This document shows positions 21,985-33,164 of a stretch of DNA of 64,000 nt, piece by piece (position 1 is the stretch's first letter; each line of letters starts with the position of its first letter). The translations under genes and the position numbers were made by a program. Origin of the DNA: Notamacropus eugenii (taxonomy: Eukaryota; Chordata; Mammalia; Diprotodontia; Macropodidae); the NCBI RefSeq assembly GCF_028372415.1, contig NC_092872.1:15094479-15158478 (forward strand), given 5' to 3'. The notes under the pieces were generated by a model, which was not told the DNA's origin, ran no database searches, and worked only from the letters and a program-made list of their open reading frames with translations.

Positions 21985-22300
21985 ATGGTTTTGTGATTTC
22001 AGATGTAGGGAACCCTACATCATGATAAGGAAATTCCTTTTATCAATGCAGGTCAGCATCATTTTTGAAATTCAGTCTTAAACACTTAGCACAGTGTCTA
22101 ACACAAAATACCCAGCACTTAATAAATGTTGATTGATTGATTGGTTGGTTGGGTTACTTAGACCATTGAGAAGCCAAGTGATTTCTTAGGGCAAAACAGT
22201 CTGTATATGTCAGAGGTAGGACCTGAATCCAGATCACCTGGACCCCCAGATTAATTCTCTAATCACTGTACCTTGCTCTGTCTGTCTCTATCCCTCTCTC
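21985..22300 (-). repeat. CORE/MIR-related SINE with L2-type insert wording
   Basis: Contains ttttgtgatttcagatgtag, atcaatgcaggtcagcatca and the reverse MIR wording ggtaggacctgaatccagat. A cttaataaatgttgattg piece sits between. The same module occurs at 25090 and 48735. Confidence 0.6.
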
Positions 22301-22329
22301 TCTCCATCTCTGTCTTTCTGACTCTGTTT

Positions 22330-22665
22330 TTGTCTCTCTATCTCATACACACAAGTTTACACTGAATAAATGATGGAAGGCACTAGCATTTGGGAGAATT
22401 AGGGAAGATTTTGTATAGAAGAGAGTGCTTGAACTCAACCTTGAAGGAAATAAAGGATTCTGTGAGAGAGCTGAGGAGGAAGAGCATTAGGGATGACTGC
22501 AAAGACACACAGATGGAAGGTGGCATGTTGGGTTTGAGTAAGAACATGAAGACCAGTTTGACTGGGTCACAATGTGTGGGTATGGGAGGACCCAAAGGAA
22601 GCTGGATTGATTGGGAGTGAATCTAGGAATGAGTTTGAAGATGAGATGAGGAATCTACTTAGCAG
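22330..22665 (+). repeat. Unassigned old interspersed repeat, copy 1
   Basis: Wording aggcactagcatttgggaga, ttgaactcaaccttgaagga, then agagcattagggatgac. Related stretches lie at 37240-37440 and 39845-40395. The family is common in marsupials as I remember it, but I cannot name it safely. Confidence 0.5.
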
Positions 22666-23100
22666 TGGAAAAGAGACTAACATATTGGTGATCAAGTTTG
22701 GAAAATCAATAAGGCATCTAACAATGTAAGGTTAGGCAGACCTCGTGACTTTCACAGAATATTTAGCCCACTATCTGTGGCTATATGCTTGGTCTTTGGA
22801 ATCTTGCTTAGCCTTTTCAAGATATTAGGTCAGGTTAATGTGTGTCAAGGACAAATGATCACTCTCAAAGGTTAGTGGGAGGTATTCATGAGTGACATAG
22901 TGAATAGGGGGGTATATATGAGTGCCGAAACAGATTACCATAGAAGGGTCCACGTATGCTGGAGGAATATGTTTTAGGATAACGGGAAAGAGAGAATAGT
23001 GGAATGTGGAGGTGGGAGAACACAGGTGAATTGGACACTAGAGATAGCCCAAGGTGCTTCCACTGCTTTTGGCAGAAGCATCAGGATAAGTAGTGCAAGG
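22666..23100. other. Unassigned stretch
   Basis: No gene or repeat recognised. Confidence 0.45.
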
Positions 23101-23104
23101 ACTG

Positions 23105-23285
23105 ATAGAGAGATGACATAGCGTAATGGATAAAGAATCATCTTCAGAGTCAGGAGGTATCCAAGTTCAAATTCTGTCTCTGATACATACTGGCTATATG
23201 AACTTCAGTAGGTCACTTCATGTCTCAGTGCCCCAGGTTGTAAGACCCAGAGCAGGTGCTGATCTTTTTTAACAGAGAAGTTTAT
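23105..23285 (+). mobile_element. tRNA-headed CORE SINE
   Basis: gatgacatagcgtaatggat, agagtcaggaggtatccaag, gttcaaattctgtctctga (B box) and the MIR-type core ggtcacttcatgtctcagt follow in order. Confidence 0.75.
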
Positions 23286-23298
23286 TCACAGAACTTTA

Positions 23299-23517
23299 CT
23301 TAGACCAGTGGTGTCAAAATAAAATAGAAGCAGACCCTATGGGCTGCATATTGACTTAGAAAACCACAAATTAACATTATCTGTATTGTATTTTATTTTT
23401 ATTTGTTGTATTAGATATTTCCCAATTACATTTCAATGCGGTCTAGGCCCACAAGGAAAATATAATGAACTTCATGATACCTATAGCTGCATGTTGTTTG
23501 ATACCTTTGGTCTAAAG
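23299..23517. mobile_element. Inverted-repeat DNA element (MITE-like)
   Basis: About 219 bases bounded by imperfect terminal inverted repeats. The left end is cttagaccagtggtgtcaaa. The right end, reverse-complemented, is ctttagaccaaaggtatcaaa less its first base. The interior holds gggctgcatattgacttaga and cccaattacatttcaatgcg. It has no coding capacity. The form suggests a non-autonomous DNA transposon, perhaps hAT-class; the family is not fixed. Confidence 0.65.
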
Positions 23518-23639
23518 CAATGAAATCACAGGTCCTTATCAAAATCTTTCCTAAAACGTGTTGTCTAGATTTGAACACAGCCACAGGGCAAAGTACAAGG
23601 GAAATATCGTTTGATTCTTGACACTGAGATTCAGCTAGT

Positions 23640-23895
23640 GACATGTGCTATATTTGGAGCTGGGAGTAATCTGTGTTGAAACGTTGCCTCCAATATTTGC
23701 TACTTACATGTCTATGGGCAAGTCACTTAAACTTTCTGACTTTCAGTGTCCTTTTCTGTAAAATGGGAATAATAATCCCTGTAATAGTCAACTCAAAATG
23801 TTATGGTAGAGTACAAATGAATTAACATATGCAATATGTTTTGTAATCCTTAAAATACCATATGAATGGCAACTATTATCGTGATGATAGTTAAA
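23640..23895 (+). repeat. MIR SINE
   Basis: tgggcaagtcacttaaactt, tctgtaaaatgggaataata and the 3' CORE wording aaatgaattaacatatgcaa follow in the MIR order. Confidence 0.8.
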
Positions 23896-24450
23896 TCATT
23901 ATAAGATTGTTTTAACTTTTGGGGGACTGGTATACCACAACATTAATATTGAAGTTGTCCACAAAAGCTCATGGGTCTTTCTCATATAAACTATTGTCCA
24001 ACGATGTTATTGTCATCCTATGGGAGTTGGTTTTTTCAAACCAAATTCAGGACTTTCTATTTATTTCTGTTACATTCCCTCTTATTAGATTCAATTCAAT
24101 ATATAATCTATCAAGATCTTTTTGAATTCTGATTCTGCCATAACCATTCTTCCCTGCTTTATTTTTCCCAAAACTTTGAAAAGAATGCTACAGATGAATA
24201 TATTCCAATCAGTCGTAAAAAGCGATGGCCAGAATGGTACCAGGCACAGATGTCCCTCGTCTTTTACCCTAAACCTCCTTCCATACTTTGGTTCTGGTCA
24301 TTTGGCTAGTTGCAAATTCACCTGATTTTATTATTTACTATTGTTACCATCATTTAGTCATGTTTTCCCCAGACTTTTCAGAAGAAAGGACCTCTTTTAT
24401 ATTAAAATTTATGAGCCTCTATATCATGTTATCAGTTGATTGAGAAAATA
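23896..24450. other. Unassigned stretch
   Basis: No feature that I can support. Confidence 0.4.
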
Positions 24451-24454
24451 AAAA

Positions 24455-24690
24455 TAAAAACTAATATTAATATACAGCTTTAAAGTTTGCAAAGCACTTA
24501 TATGTATTATCTCATTTAATCCTTATGACAAACTGATAAAGTAGGTGCTATTATCTCCCCCATTTTGCATGTGAGAAAACTGAGGCTGAAAGGGGTTCTG
24601 ACTTATCCACTGGCCCCACTGCTATTAACTTCTGAAGTTTCATCTCCTATGCTCTATCCACTAAAGCCCCTAGCTACTTCAAAAAAACAT
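24455..24690 (-). repeat. MIR SINE
   Basis: Reverse MIR wording: tttaaagtttgcaaagcact, tatctcatttaatccttatg, taggtgctattatctccccc, gtgagaaaactgaggctgaa. Confidence 0.85.
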
Positions 24691-25088
24691 CAAATATGAA
24701 TCCAGTAATTCTTTTAAGTGAGCCCATATTTATTAATCATAATAGCCTCTATATATATATATTTGAAAGAGTAATATATGTGTATGATTCTTTCAGTTGA
24801 TAGAAGGCGTGTTTGCTTATTTATGGATTTACAGATACTTTGCAACAATTCTACAGTTCCTCACAGATAAACAATCCCAAAATAGGTGAGGAAACTTCCA
24901 CTTTTTCCACATGAATATCTTGGGACCGTCTGTCAAATGCCTTGATGAAATTAAGACACTGTACGTCTGTAGGAATTCCTTGATCTAGCATCCTAGTAAT
25001 TCTATTATTATGAAATGAGATTAGTTTGTCATGACTTGTTTTTGATGAGCATGAATGAGTCTAAGAGATAGAGAATGGACCTATGATT
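24691..25088. other. Unassigned stretch
   Basis: ctgtcaaatgccttgatgaa and ttagtttgtcatgacttgtt recall an old dispersed LINE-type repeat, but the family is not fixed. Confidence 0.35.
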
Positions 25089-25310
25089 TCATTAATACTC
25101 AGAGGGAAGTCCCAGATGAGGAAACTCCTACCAATACTAACTGGCACTTTATCTGCAGATTGATCTTAGAGACTTGCTTAGAGTACTGACAAGCTAAATT
25201 AAGCCTAAGGTCACACAATTACTCTGGGTCAGAGCTAGGACTTGAATCCAGATTTTCTAGACTTTGAGGCCACCTTTCTATTCACTCTACCCAGCTGGTT
25301 CTGATGTCTC
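25089..25310 (-). repeat. CORE/MIR-related SINE
   Basis: Contains cctatgatttcattaatact just upstream and the MIR wording aaggtcacacaattactctg, agctaggacttgaatccaga. Related to 21985 and 48735. Confidence 0.65.
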
Positions 25311-25411
25311 AAAGTAATTGTAATTTCCCTTTCTATGTGCTTCTAATCCATCTCTTTAATAATATTGTTAAATTTTGCAATAGCTGAGGAGTAATGCATA
25401 TTACCCACAAG

Positions 25412-25994
25412 TCTCTTCTCTTCCTTTCTCGTTCAGCGGGCCAAGATGCCAAAAGGGAATAAAGCCAAGGGGAAGAAGGTGGATGTCATAAAGAAGCAGG
25501 AGGCCAAGAAAGCGCTCAATCCTTTGTTTGAGAAGCTGCCCAAGAACTTTGGCACTGGTCAGGACATTCAGCCCAAAAGAGACTTTACTCAATTTCTCAA
25601 ATGACCTTGGTACATCAGACTGCAGTATCAAAGGTTTGTTCTTTATAAGTGTTTGGAAGTCCCACCAGAAATTAATGAGTTCACCTAGACTTTGGATCAT
25701 CATACAGCTACTCAACTGCTTAAACTGGCTTCCAAGTATAGACCAGAGACAAAGCAAGATAAGAAGCAAAGGCTGCTGGCTCCTGCTGAAAGGCTGCAGC
25801 AAAAGGCTGTAGGCAAAGGAGACACGCTCACTAAGAGACCATCAATCCTCAGAGCAGGTGTTAACACTGTTAACATGCTGGTAGAAAACAAGAAAGCACA
25901 GTTAATAGTGATTGCACATGATGTGGAACCCACTGAGCTAGTAGTCTTCCTACCTGCCTTGTGCTGGAAAATGGGGGTTCCTTACTGCATTATC
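25412..25994 (+). pseudogene. RPL7A: Processed RPL7A pseudogene, 3' part missing
   Basis: Intronless copy of the large-subunit ribosomal protein eL8. The short pyrimidine-rich leader (cttctcttcctttctc) is kept. The ATG at 25446 opens [20 protein letters not shown], and the reading follows human RPL7A closely ([77 protein letters not shown]). A stop replaces the tryptophan of KWPRY near residue 57 of the family protein, and a frame change follows. The copy ends at about residue 184 of 266, exactly where the poly(T) end of HAL1-like element E begins. The remaining third is not found on the far side of E. A 5'-complete, 3'-lacking processed copy is unusual; loss during the later insertion is the likely cause. 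Confidence 0.93.
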
Positions 25995-26818
25995 TTATTT
26001 TAATTTATTTATTTAAGTTTTCAACATTCATTTTCACAAAATCTTGAGTTCCAAATTTTCTCCCCATTTCTCTCCTCCCGTACCCCAAAATGCCAAGCAT
26101 TCTAATTACCCCTATCACCAATCTGCCCTTCCTTCTAACATCTCTCCCTTCCTTTATCCCCATCTGTCTCTTTTGTCCTTCAGGGCAAGATAAATTTCTA
26201 TACCCCATTACCTGTATTTCTTATTCCTAGTTGTATGCAAGAACAATACTCAACAATTGTGCCTAAAACTTTGAGTTCCAACTTCTCTTCCTCCCTCCCT
26301 CCCCACCCATCCTCATTGGGAAGTCAAGCAATTCAATATAGGTCATATCTGTGTAGTTTTGCAAATGACTTCCATAATAGTTGTGTTGTATAAGACTAAC
26401 TATATTTCCCTCCATCCTATCCTGCCCCCCTTTTCTTCTATTGTCTCTTTTGACCTTGTCCCTCTCCAAGAGTGTTGACTTCAAATTGCTCCCTCCTCCC
26501 ATTGCCCTACCTTCCATCATCCCCCCCCACCCTGCTTATCCACTTCTCCCTTACTTTCCTGTTTTGTAAGACAGGTTTTCTTACCAAAATGAGTGTGCAT
26601 TTTTTTCCTTCCTTGAGTTGAATGTGATGAGAGTAAGCTTCATGTTTTCTCTCTCACCTCCCCCCATTTTCCCTCCATTGAAAAGTCTTTTACTTGCCTC
26701 TTTTATGAGAGATAATTTGCCCCATTCCATTTCTCCCTTTCTCCTCCCAATATATTCCTCTCTCACCCCTTAATTTCATTTTTTTGGATATGATCCCATC
26801 TTATTCAACTCACCCTGT

Positions 26819-26848
26819 GCTGTGTGTGTGTGTGTGTATGTGTGTGTA
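26819..26848. repeat. (TG)n microsatellite in the 3' UTR of element E
   Basis: TG repeat at the same element position as in A, C and D. Confidence 0.93.
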
Positions 26849-27782
26849 ATCCCACCAACTACCTAGATACTAAAAAAAGTTTCAAGAGTTACAAATATTA
26901 TCTTTCCATGTAGGAATGTAAACAGTTCAACTTTAGTAAGTCCCTTATGATTTCTCTTTGCTGTTTACCTTTTCATGCTTCTCTTCATTCTTGTGTTTGA
27001 AAGTCAAATTTTCTTTTCAGCTTTGGTCTTTTCATCAAGAATGCTTGAAAGTCCTCGATTTCATTGAAAGACCATTTTTCCCCCTGAAGTATTATATTCA
27101 GTTTTGCTGGGTAGGTGATTCTTGGTTTTAGTCCTAGTTCCTTTGACTTCTGGAATATCCTATTCCATGCCCTTCTATCCCCTAATGTAGAAGCTGCTAG
27201 ATCTTGTGCTATCCTGATTGTATTTCCACAATACTCAAATTGCTTCTTTCTAGTTGCTTGCAATATTTTCTCCTTGACCTGGGAAGTCTGGAATTTGGCT
27301 ACACAATGTTCCTAGGAGTTTCTCTTTTTGGATCTCTTTCAGGAGGTGATTGATGGATTCTTTCAATATTTATTTTGTCCCCCAGTTATAGAATATCAGG
27401 GCAGTTTTCCTTGATAATTTCATGAAAGATGATATGTAGGCTCTTTTTTTGATCATGGCTTTCAGGCAATCCCATAATTTTTAAATTGTCTCTCCTGGAT
27501 CTATTTTCCAGGTCAGTTGTTTTTCCAATGAAATATTTCATATTATCTTCCATTTTTTTCAATCTTTTGGTTTTGTTTTGTGATTTCTTGGCTTCTCATA
27601 AAGTCATTAGCCTCCATCAGTTCCATTCTAATTTTGAAAGAACTATTTTCTTCAGTGAGCTTTTGAACCTCCTTTTCCATTTGGCTAATCCTGCTTTTTA
27701 AAGCATTCTTCTCCTCATTGGCTTTTTGAACCTCTTTTTTCCAATTGAGTTGGTCTGTTTTTAAAGATGTTATTTCCCCCCA

Positions 27783-28035
27783 TTTTGGGGGCATTTTCCC
27801 AATCAGTTACTTGACTTTTTGGTCCTTTGTCAAGAGTAGGGTATACTCTGAGGGTCTGTAAGATCTCAGTGTCTCCAAGATGGTACAATCAAGCATGTAC
27901 ACTGGTCTGGAAGAAAGCAGAAATTTTTGTGCCCAGAATCTGAGCAATAGAGTTTCTTCTTCACAACCACCTACTCTTGACAAAGGACCCAAAAGTCAAG
28001 TAACTCATTGGGAATATGCCCCCCCCCCCAAAAAA
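27783..28035. repeat. Fold-back: inverted duplication of ORF1 start/5' UTR
   Basis: Left arm at about 27783-27838 (ends tttgtcaagagtaggg). Right arm at about 27966-28035 (starts cctactcttgacaaagga). A spacer of about 130 bases separates them. The arms are reverse complements over about 50 bases within element E. Confidence 0.8.
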
Positions 28036-28286
28036 AGGAAAAAAATAAGACTATAGAAGGTTACTTTCTTGGTGAACAGATATCTTCTCCCATCCTTTTG
28101 GATGAGGAAGAACAAAGCTTACCATTAGGGAAAGACATAAAAGTTAAGACTTCTGTATCCCAAACATCCAAAATAAATATCCAATGGTCTCAGGCCATGG
28201 AAGGGCTCAAAAAGGATTTTGAAAATCAAGTAAGAGAGGTGGAGGAAAAATTGGAAAAAAATGAGAGAGATGCAAGAAAATCATGA
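28008..28286 (+). pseudogene. ORF1 N-terminal fragment, inverted part of element E
   Basis: The reading KNKTIEGYFLGEQISSPILL to NQVREVEEKLEKNERD is the N-terminal region and first coiled-coil heptads of the ORF1 family. The usual start is disrupted by a C-run and an A-run (28020-28036). It is separated from its C-terminal half by the inversion. Confidence 0.8.
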
Positions 28287-28335
28287 AAAGCTTGCTAAAG
28301 GAGACCCCAAAAAATGCTGAAGAAAATATCATTTG

Positions 28336-28655
28336 CTCTATCTTTGGAGCAGAGAGAGATCTAGTATTTAAAGTTACTCACTACGGTTATATATTTTCTC
28401 CGAGACAAATTTGTTGTATGTTTTATGAACCTATCGTCTATTTTTTCCTTCTGGCTGGGTAGTCTATAGTTCTTCCTCTATTATATCACCTCTGCTTCTC
28501 CTTCCATCCATCTTCCTCTAAATGTTCTCTACCATTACTTACATAATAACATCAAGTTTATTGGCAATTTCTCTTTTCTGAAATTACTTCATGTTTTGTT
28601 TTTGTATTTATGAACTTAATAGTCTGTTTTATTTTACTGAATATACATCATTTTC
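28336..28655. other. Unassigned stretch
   Basis: No RPL7A or HAL1 sequence here. Nothing is recognised. Confidence 0.45.
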
Positions 28656-29240
28656 TTTGTTTTTATCTTTTTTCTTTAAATTTCTGTAACATAGTGTAAA
28701 GAAAAAGATGATTACACATGAAACTCCAAATGTATTATGTACAACTTATTATTCTTTTAAAAGATATGATAAAATTATCATGTAAATTTCATGTAATCAT
28801 TTAAAAAGAGGATAGATTCAGAGATGGCTACCTTTAGACACAAATAAGAATATATATGTAAAATTATTCTCTATATATTTCTATTTACCAGTTCTTTCTC
28901 TGAATACAGATAGTATCTTTCTTCATATGACATTTGCAGTTAATTTGGGTATTTATAATAGTCAAAATCACTACAGCTCAGCAGCATTCCAGCACAGTCA
29001 TATATCACAACTTGTTCAACCATTCCCCAACTGATGGGCACCTCTGCAATTTCCAGCTCTTTGCCACCACAGAGAGAGCTGCTATAAATATTTCAGAACA
29101 CATGGGTTCTTTTCCTTTTCCCTAAAAATCTTTATAGATAGACCTAGAAGTGGTATTGCATAATTCCAGATTGCTCGCCAAAATGGTTGAATCATTTCAC
29201 AGTTCCAGCAACAACGAATTAGTGTCCTAATTTTTCCACA
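28656..29240 (-). mobile_element. L1 fragment: ORF2 C-terminus and 3' UTR
   Basis: Antisense wording cacatgaaactccaaatgta (3' UTR), then tatcacaacttgttcaacca, ttccccaactgatgggcacc, agagctgctataaatatttc and gaagtggtattgcataattc, the marsupial L1 ORF2 end in order. Decayed. Confidence 0.8.
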
Positions 29241-29244
29241 CTGC

Positions 29245-29300
29245 TTTGTATATTGCAGGTGCTTAATAAATGTTGGTTGAATTTGTTTTTATTATTCCCT
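29245..29300 (+). repeat. L2/MIR-type 3' end
   Basis: gcaggtgcttaataaatgtt followed by ggttgaatttg. Confidence 0.5.
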
Positions 29301-30212
29301 CCTCTGGTTTATGGAATGCTTTACATGAATATTAACTTCCTGTATTTTCTGACCCTTTTTTATGTGGTCCTTTTGAATACCTTTATACCCTTGCAGCATT
29401 GTTGATGATCAGTCACAACCCACTAAACATAAGGCATACCTATAAAGATGAATTTGCTTCTTTGTCTTAAGTTCCTTTAGTTTAAACCATTTATTTTTCA
29501 TTCCCTCTTTTCCTCTTTAGATTCTTTTTCTTATTCTTCCTATGGAAGAGTATTTTCCTATGGATGCAGGTCTTCCATCATGCTCTATTCCAGCAGAGTA
29601 GAGTTGCCTGGAAGTAGGCATCTCATAGAACTGAGGATTAACAGGGCAGGAAATGCAAAATGTCAAAGAGAGCAATGGATTTATGGGTGATGGAGAGAAC
29701 AATATTTAAATGGTTGAATATTGGGTGAAAACTGCAATGGCAGTAAGGGAAAGAAAATAAACTAGAAATACTGGGCTGAGAGGATAGAGAGAGATTGGGG
29801 GGACTGGAGATGTCAAAGTGATGAAGACAATGAGAAGGTTTAGGAATGAGGAGGTAGAAGACATGGAAGGAGAATGGCCAGGAAAGAAAATGTCAGAGTT
29901 CAAAATTTCTGCTCTCGGTATATAACCTCTCTTCTCACTTTAATCGAGGATATTTTCCAAATAAAGAATTCTTTGAGTCTTCCTGTGTGTGATTCTACTA
30001 TTCATTTTTTCTGCCTTCCGTGTTCTCAATAGACTTGACTTTGCATTCTTTTCTGATTTTAAGGGCAGTTTTGCCTGAACGGGGATTGGACCTCAAGAGT
30101 ATGAAATCAGTGAATTCATAGTTTTAATGTCCTACCGGGTCTCCATTAAATAATCCCTTGCCTGAATAGCTTTAGAGACCTATTTCAATGAATCTATAAG
30201 GTGCGTGTGCAT
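29301..30212. other. Unassigned stretch
   Basis: No gene or repeat recognised. Confidence 0.45.
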
Positions 30213-30214
30213 TC

Positions 30215-30525
30215 ATCCTTCATTGCCGAAGACCATTCCATCAGAGAAATAATGACATGACTTGCACTTGATATTGTTTTGAGGGAGAGAGGGCTGTGCA
30301 GGTCACCACCCTCACATCTCCTCCAGAGCCATCTGAATCCAGTGACCAGATATTCATCAGGATGACTGCAGATGACCCAGGATGAGGCAATTGGGGTTAA
30401 GTGACTTGCCCAAAGTCACACAGCTAGTGAGTGTCAAGTGTCTGAGGTAAGATTTGAGCTCAGGTCCGTCTGACTTCTGCACTGGTGCTCTATCCATTGC
30501 ACCACCTAGCTGCCCCCAATGACTC
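30215..30525 (-). mobile_element. tRNA-headed SINE with RTE-like tail module
   Basis: Read on the minus strand: head GGCAGCTAGGTGGTGCAATG, then TGACTTTGGGCAAGTCACTT (CORE), then a tail module GGCTCTGGAGGAGATGTGAG that ends near TTCGGCAATGAAGGATGAA. The same tail module occurs alone at 37035, 37675, 61473 and 62175. The most complete copy in the window. Confidence 0.85.
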
Positions 30526-31138
30526 TATACTATAGGATCCAATATTACTGGTGAGAAGGGAATAAGTTGCTCACTTTCATATGCAAAAGCATTAACTCTT
30601 TCTAGGCACTAAGGTATTATTTGGTACACTTGATAAAGTAACTTAGAAAGTAGAAACTAAAATAAATACATCAACCATTTGCATTTACATGAAGAGTTGC
30701 ACTATTCTGGAAGACCTTAATAAAACAATAATATTTGGCATCTGTAATGTACATGCTGCCAAGGAGAAAGAGCTCATTGGTTAATGCCCAGAACCTCTCT
30801 GGGAGGAGGGGTTTTGTTACCTATGATTTACAAAGGAAAAAGATGAGATACAAAAATATCATCTCTCCCCCACCATCACTTTGGGAAAAAAATTTCACTG
30901 TCTTGAGATAATGAACAGTTTCCATGTTTCACTCAATTCAATATTCTACATCAAATTTTGGTGTCCAGTTCTATTGGAGGGGTATTGCCACACAGAAAGG
31001 GGACCAATGTGGGAATGGAGAGGAATCTTTACAACCAAACTGAAATTTGGAAATGTTGAGCCTCAGATAAGTCTACCTATTGGAATTTAAAGTCCCAACA
31101 ACTATATATTTTTAAATTACTTCAGAGTCTACTGGAAG
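30526..31138. other. Unassigned stretch
   Basis: No gene or repeat recognised; open frames are short and motif-free. Confidence 0.45.
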
Positions 31139-31140
31139 AA

Positions 31141-31204
31141 AATAAGGAAGGAAGGAAGGAAGGAAGGAAGGAAGGAAGGAAGGAAGGAAGGAAGGAAGGA
31201 AGGG
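31141..31204. repeat. (GGAA)n microsatellite
   Basis: About 64 bases of ggaa/aagg repeat, followed by an AAAG-rich stretch to about 31260. Confidence 0.97.
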
Positions 31205-31394
31205 AAAAAGAAAGAAAGAAAGAAAAAGAAGGAAGAAAGAAGAGGAAGAAGGGAGGGAGAGATCTGTATCAGGGAAATGCTGAAGATTCTTCATAGTAGA
31301 AAGAAATAACAGTGTGTATGTCCAAGTCATCTGCCTTAGAACTCTGCTGTTTCACTGAATACATAATGTATCTGTTTTCTAGCACATGGAATGG

Positions 31395-31592
31395 CAATGT
31401 AAAATTGTAAAACGGGTACTGAATTAGGAGTGTGGAGACCAGAGGCTAAGTTCTGTTCACCATTTACTTACTATAGATGTGGGCAAGTAGCATATTCTTT
31501 GCTTCTCCATTTTTTAACCTATAAAATTATAGGGTTTAAATAGAAGATCTGAAGACCTTCAGCTCAAGGGACCTCTGGCCTCTAAGATATAC
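31395..31592 (+). repeat. MIR-type SINE
   Basis: gatgtgggcaagtagcatat, ttttttaacctataaaatta, then the end wording cctctggcctctaagata. Confidence 0.6.
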
Positions 31593-32204
31593 TTGTATAA
31601 GGAATGAATGGCTCCCATTTTATTAGACTATTAGAGATTTTTATGCTAATCTATTACCTATTTCGCATTCTGCTCCATTTGAACTCAGGTACCACAGCTC
31701 ATTGCATAGCTGTTAATTTTTTTTCTTAAATTAAGTATGGTGAAAATTTCCAAAGGAGCCAGATTTCTGAATTAGATCTTTCCCCTTTACATTCAAATTC
31801 TATAGACTCATAATCAGATGAAGGCTCATTGGTGCAAACAGAGGTAGATCACCCCTTGATTATTATTAGTTAATAATCCTAAAATTATTAGGACTCATCA
31901 TTATATAAGCATCTTCATTGTCCATATATTTCTTTTCTTGACTATAACTCCTAAACATAAATGATTGCACAGGGGCAGAAAATGGAAATGTAGGGAAAAG
32001 ATTTTTAAAATTTTTAGTTGTATAAAACTCTGAAATGTTTGTTTACTTCATACTGCATTTTAATTTAATACTCAGAACATCACTGAGTATTTTTCCCTAA
32101 AAATTTAGGCATTTCAATTAAACTTGCAAGGTTTTTAAACAATGATTATTTAAAAGCTGAAAATAATATCAATTATTAGACAGAATGATACTTTCCATTA
32201 ATTA
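31593..32204. other. Unassigned AT-rich stretch
   Basis: No feature that I can support. Confidence 0.45.
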
Positions 32205-32480
32205 TTTTTTAAATTTTATTTATTTTCAGTGTTCTACAATCACTACCATATAACTTAGATTTTTTTCCCTTCCTTCCCCTCCTTCCCCCTTCCCTTCCCT
32301 CTCCCTCCCTGAGACGGCATACAATTTTATATAGGTTCTATACATACATTCCTATTAAATACATTTTCACCATAATCATGTTGCATAGAAGAATTAAAAT
32401 GAATGGGAGAAATCATGTAACAAACCAAAACATAATACAAAAGATAATGATCTGCTACAATCTGCAATTGAATTCTTTCC
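32205..32480 (-). mobile_element. L1 3' UTR fragment
   Basis: Antisense wording ttttatttattttcagtgtt, a C/T-rich stretch ccctccctgagacggcatac, then tatataggttctatacatac, the order of the marsupial L1 3' UTR seen better at 60335. Confidence 0.65.
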
Positions 32481-33164
32481 ATTAATTATTGAAGATAAAT
32501 GCAGTTCAATGAAAGATCAAAGAACTAAATACTGAAATGGATCTGTGATTTCACTGATTTTGAAATTCCCAAGAAGTTCTGGGTCATGTTATCAATAAGA
32601 TGGATAACCAGAAATTTTGTCTGAGCCTTGAAACCTCTCAAACCTTTCCCAAATAAAATTGATGTATAAAAAGCAAATTGTAGTTGTCTCCACAGTCTAA
32701 GGCAGCAAGAACTCTAGTGAGGTAACAGCCTTATGAATGAACCACAGAGGAGAATCCCTAATCCCAAAGGAGTTCATTCAGCACCTCCTCCTCCCCCAGA
32801 CCCCATACTCTGAATGAGCTACACAATGTAATCCACAGGTTACACAGGATCCTTTCAGCAGTCTATGGGTGGGTGATGTGTTTCTTCATGATTAGTTAGA
32901 CTGGTCTTCAGAGAATAGGATCAGTTTGTTCCTGGGGTCATATTTGAAGTCTTTCCAGTTTGGTAGAACCTTCTAGAGTTTGGATTATATTAACATAGCC
33001 TTCAAGAACCCAGGGTCACTTCTACATTATGATAGACTTTTGGGGACAACTTCTATATGTTTCTAGGTCTATGTCTATATCTACTTCTAAGCCTATATGC
33101 TATTTATAAAATATTTATATTATCAATATAAAATTCTATATGAATTTTTCCGAAGAAGAAATGT
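32481..33164. other. Unassigned stretch
   Basis: Includes a piece near 32950-32976 (agtttggtagaaccttctag) that recurs near 56319. Otherwise nothing recognised. Confidence 0.4.

Larger units (their letters stand above)
25995..28335 (-). mobile_element. HAL1-like element E with inverted 5' part
   Basis: The 3' UTR (25995-26980), the C-terminal half of ORF1 (26985 to about 27778) and a patch of ORF1 start plus 5' UTR (about 27783-27965) lie on the minus strand. The N-terminal half of ORF1 (about 27966-28332) lies on the plus strand. The ORF1 break is at the same place in both halves (GAAGAAAATA / GAAATAACATC). No ORF2 is present. The fragments of ORF1 carry frame breaks. The 5' UTR is of the A/B type. 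Confidence 0.85.
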
